Shown here in pieces: positions 50,174 to 54,739 of a DNA stretch of 54,739 nucleotides (the stretch's first letter is position 1; each line of letters begins with the position of its first letter). The stretch spans positions 1-54,739 of the forward strand of contig NZ_JAHGAJ010000032.1 of the NCBI RefSeq assembly GCF_030248535.1, given 5' to 3'. Under the pieces are notes generated by a model. That model had not been told where the DNA came from and searched no databases. It saw only the letters and a list, made by a program, of their open reading frames with translations. A program made the position numbers and the translations under genes. This stretch comes from Vibrio sp. D404a. Lineage in GTDB: Bacteria; Pseudomonadota; Gammaproteobacteria; Enterobacterales; Vibrionaceae.

Positions 50174-50911
50174 ATGAAATATGAAGTTAACACCCTAAAT
50201 AAACGTGATGACTTAGAATTTGAGGTTGCATCGCTTGACGATCGCTCATGGCCGCTGTTTCTTCAAAATGGTGATGCTAAGAGTTGGCAACACTTCTATG
50301 ACGAGTTAAGTGAATATGTACTGGTTCTAACTCAAGAAGAACAGCTTATCGCGGTAGGCTTTACTGTTCCTGTCATCTGGGATGGCAATGCAGATAACTT
50401 ACCTAGCTCTATTGAAGAGGTTCTTTTAAATGGTTTGAAAGTGAAAAGGAACAATCTTGCCCCAAACACACTGATACCAATTGGTGCTCTAGTGGATAAT
50501 AAAGTACAAGGGCAGGGTCTTAGCTCCAAAGTTCTCGTTGAGATGAAGAAGTTAGCAACAAGCTTAGACATTTCATCACTTGTCGTACCGGTTCGACCAA
50601 CAAAGAAAGCTCAATACCCACTTCAATCAATTCATGACTACGCTACATGGAAGAATGGTGATGGCTATCTTTACGATCCCTGGCTTCGAGTTCATGAGAA
50701 ATTAGGAGCAGAAATTATCAAGATTGCCGAATGCACATTAGAGGTAACAAACTCAATTGAGAATTGGGAGAGCTGGACAAAGATGGTCTTTCCAGTATCC
50801 GGTGAGTACATAGTGAAAGGTGCTTTATCTTCGGTTCGAGTTGACAAGAATAAAGACACGGCTACCTATTTGGAGCCGAATGTTTGGATGTTGCACCCAA
50901 TGGATACTTAG
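50174..50911 (+). CDS. GNAT-like acetyltransferase
   Basis: A 245-aa protein. LIPIGALVDNKVQGQGLSSK then VLVEMKKLATSL (about residues 95-126) matches the acetyl-CoA loop and helix of GNAT enzymes. The C-terminal part (YDPWLRVHEKLGAEIIKIAE, then WTKMVFPVSGEYIVKGAL) is typical of a longer GNAT-like family of unknown substrate. It stands alone behind a dyad promoter. Confidence 0.7.
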   Translation: MKYEVNTLNKRDDLEFEVASLDDRSWPLFLQNGDAKSWQHFYDELSEYVLVLTQEEQLIAVGFTVPVIWDGNADNLPSSIEEVLLNGLKVKRNNLAPNTLIPIGALVDNKVQGQGLSSKVLVEMKKLATSLDISSLVVPVRPTKKAQYPLQSIHDYATWKNGDGYLYDPWLRVHEKLGAEIIKIAECTLEVTNSIENWESWTKMVFPVSGEYIVKGALSSVRVDKNKDTATYLEPNVWMLHPMDT

Positions 50912-50913
50912 GC

Positions 50914-51228
50914 TCAACGAATGGGAACAACATTATTTGGCTTATTATTCTCATTCCTATCGCCAAGAGGGTAGTGCATCGGTACTCCATCTTTCAGAAC
51001 CAAAAACACATTCCCTTGATCGTATATCCCAACGCAGTATTCGCCTTTGGGTAACTGATAAGACTGGCTAAACATGTCTGATTTCGGGTAATAGGTAAAC
51101 CGTTTCGAGCTGCCGTTTGAGGTAAGAACAGCCACCGTATTATCACATAGCGACTTGTTGCTACCGGTTACACCATGCTCGTTCATAACAACGGTGTTGT
51201 AATTGAACCTAATTCTGATGGAGGACAT
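50914..51228 (-). CDS. hypothetical 104-aa protein
   Basis: A beta-rich protein (MSSIRIRFNYNTVVMNEHGV, then GEYCVGIYDQGNVFLVLKDG) ending VVPIR. Convergent with the GNAT gene, 2 bp apart. It may follow a small ORF at 51235-51342. Confidence 0.5.
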   Translation of the reverse strand: MSSIRIRFNYNTVVMNEHGVTGSNKSLCDNTVAVLTSNGSSKRFTYYPKSDMFSQSYQLPKGEYCVGIYDQGNVFLVLKDGVPMHYPLGDRNENNKPNNVVPIR

Positions 51229-51234
51229 AGACCC

Positions 51235-51342
51235 TTAGCTTTCCTTAATTTCTTGATTAAGCAGGTATAAGAACTTAGTATTCGGCGTGGCGGCTTTCAG
51301 TTCTATGATCTGGAAGCCTCGGTTACTGGATTGTAGATACAA
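51235..51342 (-). CDS. possible 35-aa ORF
   Basis: TTG start, product LYLQSSNRGFQIIELKAATP then NTKFLYLLNQEIKES. It lies directly upstream of the gene at 50914, in the same direction. Weak evidence. Confidence 0.3.
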   Translation of the reverse strand: MYLQSSNRGFQIIELKAATPNTKFLYLLNQEIKES

Positions 51343-51344
51343 GA

Positions 51345-51393
51345 AAGCCCCGTTATCCGGTTAGTGTTAGCGCACTAACTTTCACTTAACGAG
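51345..51393. repeat. nested inverted repeat
   Basis: The outer arms GCCCCGTTA and TTAACGAGGC enclose GTTAGTG-TTAGCG-CACTAAC. On the minus strand a TTTCTTG tail follows, so it may be a terminator. Confidence 0.55.
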
Positions 51394-51450
51394 GCTCACT
51401 CATGTATCACTTCAAATACATGTTAGCCTCTCTTGTAAGGGAAGGCAACA

Positions 51451-51573
51451 ATGCCAATACGAGAAAAGATACTTTTGATTGCTGGCATCTTAGGAGCGGT
51501 TACCGTTCTTCTTGAAGCTGCAACAGGGGTATTGCGGGCTGCATTAGAGTTCATTTCGGTGATTCCAATGTAG
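51451..51573 (+). CDS. 40-aa membrane peptide
   Basis: AAGGGAAGG precedes the ATG. MPIREKILLIAGILGAVTVL then LEAATGVLRAALEFISVIPM: one hydrophobic helix and an amphipathic tail, the style of a small toxin or holin peptide. A terminator follows. Confidence 0.45.
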   Translation: MPIREKILLIAGILGAVTVLLEAATGVLRAALEFISVIPM

Positions 51574-51575
51574 TC

Positions 51576-51595
51576 GAGGGGGCGAAAGCCCCCTC
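51576..51595. terminator. terminator
   Basis: GAGGGGGC-GAAA-GCCCCCTC followed by TATT. Confidence 0.8.
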
Positions 51596-51631
51596 TATTG
51601 GCATTTTGTTGTGAACTGTAAAGCCGCCATA

Positions 51632-51931
51632 TCAACTTTTTCTAGCAAGAAACTCTTCTGCAAGCAGGTTGAAGATACCTAGAGCTTCAACCCCATCACG
51701 CTTAACAAAATCTGATAGCTTGTCTTTGGTCATTCTAAACAACAAGTCACCATCATCGGGCCACATGTGGTAGCAAGCCGAAATATCCATTTCATCTAAC
51801 CAACCATTCAGAGCAAACCAGTAGCGGATCTCTTCGTTCTGGATTGACTCAAACTGCTCCATTCTCTCAGGTCGAACGGTAAACAGCTTCTCGTTACTTG
51901 TTGGGTGGTATCCTATTTTTAGCATAGTCAT
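51632..51931 (-). CDS. hypothetical 99-aa protein
   Basis: An aromatic and acidic protein (MTMLKIGYHPTSNEKLFTVR, then IRYWFALNGWLDEMDISACY). Start could also be at 51925. Lies 35 bp after the gene at 51967, so they may be one operon. No family recognised. Confidence 0.55.
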   Translation of the reverse strand: MTMLKIGYHPTSNEKLFTVRPERMEQFESIQNEEIRYWFALNGWLDEMDISACYHMWPDDGDLLFRMTKDKLSDFVKRDGVEALGIFNLLAEEFLARKS

Positions 51932-51966
51932 AATGTCGCTTATCCATTTTCCGCAATCTTACCTGA

Positions 51967-52440
51967 TTAGCGACTAAGCGACACACCGCTCTCTGTTTTT
52001 TTGAATGTGGACACTGTTTCACTGTATTCGTTAGTTGAGCTTTCAGTTTTACCGTTTTTCTCTCGAACGATTTTCTGCTTGTAGATTCGCATATCAAGGC
52101 TTTCTGCTTTTTCGATAACCGTCTCGTTTTCAGTAGAAGGGGAGGCGACTTCGAGCTTGCAGACCAGCTTTATAGACTCATCGGTGTAAAGGTTGTATCG
52201 ACAAACCTTTGGGTCACCCTCGTTACAGCCCTTTAGTCTGATCAAGTATTCTTTGGTTTTGAGAAGGGCAACAGCTTCTTGAATGGTATCAGCAAGAACC
52301 TTGTTCTTAGCGTGCATTGGTTTGCTCCCATCCTCTGGGAATCGTTTGGCGAGAACGTACTTTCCAAATGACTTGTACAGTTCAAAAGTAACAGGGGTAT
52401 TTCCAATTTTCCCTTGAGCAGTGATATTGGTAACTTTCAT
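51967..52440 (-). CDS. hypothetical 157-aa protein
   Basis: AAGGAGAACCTA precedes the ATG at 52440. A beta-rich N-terminal part (MKVTNITAQGKIGNTPVTFE) with two Cys (KGCNEGDPKVCRYNLY), and a charged helical C-terminus. No family recognised. Confidence 0.6.
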   Translation of the reverse strand: MKVTNITAQGKIGNTPVTFELYKSFGKYVLAKRFPEDGSKPMHAKNKVLADTIQEAVALLKTKEYLIRLKGCNEGDPKVCRYNLYTDESIKLVCKLEVASPSTENETVIEKAESLDMRIYKQKIVREKNGKTESSTNEYSETVSTFKKTESGVSLSR

Positions 52441-52552
52441 TAGGTTCTCCTTAAAAACTAATGTATCGCTAGCATCTGCCTGTGAACATATTAGGCATAA
52501 GCCTAATTGCTCTCATAGAGCTAAGGAAGATTGTCGCTCGACGTTAATACTG

Positions 52553-52732
52553 ATGAAGTTCTTGGCCGCATTACATTCAGGTTTGCCAACAAAACCAATG
52601 TACTATACCAACGTGTTTCAAAGGCTAGACTATGACAAGGTTAATCCTCTTTGGGTTTATACAGTCAACAACCCATTAAAGGTTATTAAATGGACACTAA
52701 TCATCGCCATTGTTTTGTACTTTTTTGGTTAA
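52553..52732 (+). CDS. 59-aa membrane-anchored protein
   Basis: The ATG at 52553 is the last plausible start in a longer open frame. The product ends with a hydrophobic helix (VIKWTLIIAIVLYFFG) like the small peptide at 39632. Terminator follows directly. Confidence 0.4.
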   Translation: MKFLAALHSGLPTKPMYYTNVFQRLDYDKVNPLWVYTVNNPLKVIKWTLIIAIVLYFFG

Positions 52733-52737
52733 TAACA

Positions 52738-52760
52738 AAGGGGCTTTAAGCCCCTTTGTC
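52738..52760. terminator. terminator
   Basis: AAAGGGGCTT-TA-AGCCCCTTT, shared by the convergent genes at 52553 and 52746. Confidence 0.75.
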
Positions 52761-53207
52761 GATCTGTTTTGCTTGTATATTGTCTGGCAGCTTTAGATCG
52801 ACAGACAATCCCGCATACGCGCAAAGCAGTCTATATGCGGCATAAGGGATTGTGCTTTTCTCACCACTTTTTAACCATCGATTTATAGTGTTATTACTTC
52901 TAGGGCTAACACCAATCAACCTCGCGATATCACCTTTGCTCAAAGAATATGTTTGCATCAGCATATCAATCACAAGACTAACATCATCACCGGTTGGTAA
53001 AACTCTTCCCTCTAAGAAAATAGGACGATATTGAGGCTCGTCTTTCACGTTCTTGATGATGGCCATCTCTCGAATGTGCTCTTTAGCCTTCTCGGTCAAA
53101 ATTTCGATACGCTTAACAGCGTTAGCTGTAACTTCCAATAAGTTATCCATTTCGCTTATTGGCTCCATATCAAGAACCTCACAAACGTTCGTTTTATCTT
53201 TAGTCAT
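52746..53207 (-). CDS. helix-turn-helix regulator
   Basis: A 153-aa protein. The N-terminal helix is a probable coiled coil (MDNLLEVTANAVKRIEILTE). The helix-turn-helix is VIDMLMQTYSLSKGDIARLI, then GVSPRSNNTINRWLKSGEKS (about residues 82-120), of the XRE type. It is divergent to the serine recombinase, with the res-like site and a dyad operator between them, so it may control both. Confidence 0.7.
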   Translation of the reverse strand: MTKDKTNVCEVLDMEPISEMDNLLEVTANAVKRIEILTEKAKEHIREMAIIKNVKDEPQYRPIFLEGRVLPTGDDVSLVIDMLMQTYSLSKGDIARLIGVSPRSNNTINRWLKSGEKSTIPYAAYRLLCAYAGLSVDLKLPDNIQAKQIDKGA

Positions 53208-53224
53208 ATACTTCCCAATCGCAC

Positions 53225-53242
53225 TAAGTCATAGGTGAGTTA
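53225..53242 (-). promoter_or_regulatory. shared dyad operator
   Basis: TAAGTCATAGGTGAGTTA, 18 bp upstream of the regulator start on the minus strand. Confidence 0.65.
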
Positions 53243-53294
53243 ATAATGCTACTAGCATCAATCTGGGATCTCAAACTCTTATACTTGAATACAC

Positions 53295-53402
53295 TGTCCA
53301 AAAAACTACACTTTTTAGACACTTATTGAGGGTTTGTCCAAAAAACTTGTTTTTTTGTTTTTAGACACGTATTGTCTAGGCTCTCTAAGAGATTAATAGA
53401 CA
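53295..53402. other. res-like three-subsite recombination site
   Basis: Three inverted repeats with TGTCY/RGACA ends lie in tandem: 53295-53321 (27 bp), 53335-53367 (33 bp) and 53373-53402 (30 bp). The first two start TGTCCAAAAAACT and end TTTTTAGACA. Sizes of about 28, 34 and 25-30 bp are the hallmark of Tn3-type res sites. It abuts the recombinase gene, which it would also regulate. Confidence 0.75.
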
Positions 53403-53406
53403 AAAT

Positions 53407-53985
53407 ATGACAATGAGTACAGGTAACGGGCAAAATGTTGGCTACATTCGTGTATCCGCAGCTTATCAAAATACAGACAGGCAATTAGATGGTGTACAGC
53501 TTGATCGTGTTTTTGAGGAAAAAACATCAGCAAGCACAATTAAGCGACCAGAATTTGAAAATTGTCTTAAGTACCTTCGTGAAGGCGATACTCTTCATGT
53601 TCACTCTCTTGACCGAGTTTGTCGTTCAGGAGCAGGGGATGCTGTTAAGTTGGTTGAGCAACTAACAAGCCGTGGCGTAAATATCGAATTTCACAAAGAT
53701 GGTTTGCAGTTCTACAGCAAAATGACCGCTACGCAAAAAGGCATCTTGGGAATATTGGCAACAGTGGCGCAAATGGAAAGAGAATTGATCTTAGAACGCC
53801 AGGCTGAGGGTTTGGCTAAAGCCAAGGCCAAAGGCAAAATTCTTGGTCGTCCAGCCACAACGGTTTCATTCACTAAAGATGATTTAGCTCGATGGGAAGA
53901 AGAGGGTAAAACCAGAGTTCAGATAGCCAAAGACCTCGGAATAAGCAGAGCCAAATTTTATCTGATGTTGAAAAACCTAACATAA
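53407..53985 (+). CDS. serine resolvase/invertase
   Basis: A 192-aa small serine recombinase. GYIRVSAAYQNTDRQLDGV contains the catalytic Ser; LHVHSLDRVCRSGAGD carries the conserved Arg residues; MATVAQMERELILERQAEGL type helix E follows; a helix-turn-helix is at the C-terminus (RVQIAKDLGISRAKFYLML). With the adjacent res-like site it should resolve plasmid multimers. It appears intact. Confidence 0.92.
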   Translation: MTMSTGNGQNVGYIRVSAAYQNTDRQLDGVQLDRVFEEKTSASTIKRPEFENCLKYLREGDTLHVHSLDRVCRSGAGDAVKLVEQLTSRGVNIEFHKDGLQFYSKMTATQKGILGILATVAQMERELILERQAEGLAKAKAKGKILGRPATTVSFTKDDLARWEEEGKTRVQIAKDLGISRAKFYLMLKNLT

Positions 53986-53997
53986 GTACCTGATGTA

Positions 53998-54021
53998 AAA
54001 GCCGCTTTTATAGCGGTTTTT
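53998..54021 (+). terminator. Rho-independent terminator
   Basis: AAAGCCGCT-TTTAT-AGCGGTTTTT, just after the recombinase gene. Confidence 0.75.
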
Positions 54022-54024
54022 AAA

Positions 54025-54119
54025 GGTATAAAGATTTGCTGTTAACGTTGACAGGTATAAGAAAAGGCTGTGACATCGTAACGTATATGGCTGATTTAAA
54101 GGTGTAAGGATTTGCTGTT
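54025..54119 (+). repeat. outlying iterons
   Basis: GGTATAAAGATTTGCTGTT (54025-54043) and GGTGTAAGGATTTGCTGTT (54101-54119), with a degenerate copy at 54054. They lie about 420 bp from the main iteron array. Confidence 0.85.
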
Positions 54120-54537
54120 AGAATTGATCGGAAAATGATCTTTGTAGATCTGCAACTTAGATGATCGTCAGATCTGATAGCTATTTCTCTCTAGAACGCT
54201 CTGAGAGCTTCGGTACTGAGTTTTTGATATCAGTGCTCAAGTTTATTCCAGAACAGTGCTTAGAATCGATTTGAGAGGGTCACTATTTTTCACTACAAAG
54301 CCGAAGTTTTTCAAAAAGTGGATCTGGTGATCACGTTGGTGAAATATTCACCGCTTACTTATTTTTTAAAAGTCGATAAAATTATTACTCATTATTGTTT
54401 ATAGATCTTTTAAATAGATATTTTAAAGATCTTATATTTTCTATTCTTTTACTTCTTTTACTTCTTTTACTTCTTTTACTTCTTTTATCTTTTAGGGGTC
54501 ATTTACTTAAATAAGATCAAATACTTACATGGCTAAA
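54120..54537. other. A+T-rich part of the origin
   Basis: No gene. Several GATC (Dam) sites lie at 54130-54340, then a run of A+T with five tandem CTTTTACTT-type 9-mers at about 54436-54485. This is the likely DNA unwinding element of the origin. Confidence 0.65.
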
Positions 54538-54666
54538 GGTATAAGGATTTGCTGTGTTAGGTATAAAGATATGCTGTGTTAGGTGTAAGGATTTGCTGTT
54601 AAAGGTATAACGATTTGCTGTCATGGGTATAAGGATTTGCTGTTAAGGGTGTAAAGATTTGCTGCC
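54538..54666 (+). repeat. iteron array (origin of replication)
   Basis: Six 19-bp iterons with consensus GGTATAAGGATTTGCTGTT start at 54538, 54560, 54582, 54604, 54626 and 54648. The spacing is 22 bp, two helical turns, so all lie on one DNA face. Rep is expected to bind here. Confidence 0.95.
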
Positions 54667-54698
54667 CCAAACACACCTTATACAGGGTTTTATACATG

Positions 54699-54728
54699 TT
54701 AACCACAGCTTGCTAACATTGTGGATAA
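54699..54728 (+). promoter_or_regulatory. DnaA boxes beside the iterons
   Basis: TGTGGATAA (54720-54728) is a perfect DnaA box on the minus strand. TTAACCACA (54699-54707) is a weaker one. Confidence 0.75.
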
Positions 54729-54739
54729 CCGAGATTTAG

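Noticed and set aside
54436..54485. Tandem 9-mers as CRISPR or microsatellite marker
   Set aside because: Short A+T-rich tandem repeats beside iterons are typical of an origin unwinding element; there are no spacers.
1..54739. Conjugative or mobilisable plasmid
   Set aside because: No relaxase, coupling ATPase or type IV secretion gene is recognisable on either strand.

Overview
The window looks like one complete circular plasmid of about 54.7 kb, opened inside its replication origin. A Rep_3-type initiator lies at the left edge, and iterons plus a DnaA box lie at the right edge. VCR-like attC sites, an AphA-like regulator and A+T-rich intergenic DNA point to a Vibrio or close relative. No relaxase, coupling protein or conjugation pilus genes are visible.

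Layout: 0.1-1 kb rep. 1-3.8 kb, two integron cassettes (tautomerase, metallo-beta-lactamase fold), with an IS1111-group element inserted in the second attC. 4-6.9 kb, two frameshifted paralogues. 7-9 kb, phage tail-like proteins. 9-10.9 kb, an AphA-like PadR regulator and an XRE regulator. 10.9-18.6 kb, a phage-like replication block (Hfq-like protein, DnaB-type helicase, TOPRIM primase, WGR protein, ATP-dependent ligase). 18.8-21.2 kb parAB. 22-28.8 kb, a CobT-like metalloprotein, a nucleotide kinase-like protein, RNase H, a DEDDh exonuclease, an HU/IHF-like protein, a CsrA-like protein and a KorA/TrfB-like regulator. 30-36 kb, a giant Asp/Pro-rich repeat lipoprotein and an outer-membrane barrel. 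37-41 kb, tiny membrane proteins. 43-47 kb, a cysteine-degradation cargo module (YheO-type regulator, cyuA, ridA, transporter). 47-54 kb, a broken DHFR gene, small hypotheticals, a GNAT-like protein, and a serine resolvase with a res-like site.

The most interesting structure is a plasmid-wide regulatory layer. More than twenty promoters carry the same dyad, TAAGTCAC-N2-GTGACTTA, usually just downstream of the -10 box. Many of the same genes then share the leader CACAAAGAGA just before the start codon. Two intergenic regions (25.7 and 37.9 kb) look like small RNAs with terminators. Each exposes a stretch complementary to that leader. The plasmid also encodes Hfq-like, CsrA-like and KorA-like proteins. 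Together these suggest a coordinated transcriptional and post-transcriptional control circuit; this is inference from sequence only.

Sequence quality or gene decay matters here. At least seven genes are broken by one-base changes in short homopolymers, which looks like long-read sequencing error. Four others carry an in-frame TAA or TAG, and one has ATA where ATG is expected. These breaks should be verified before biological conclusions are drawn.
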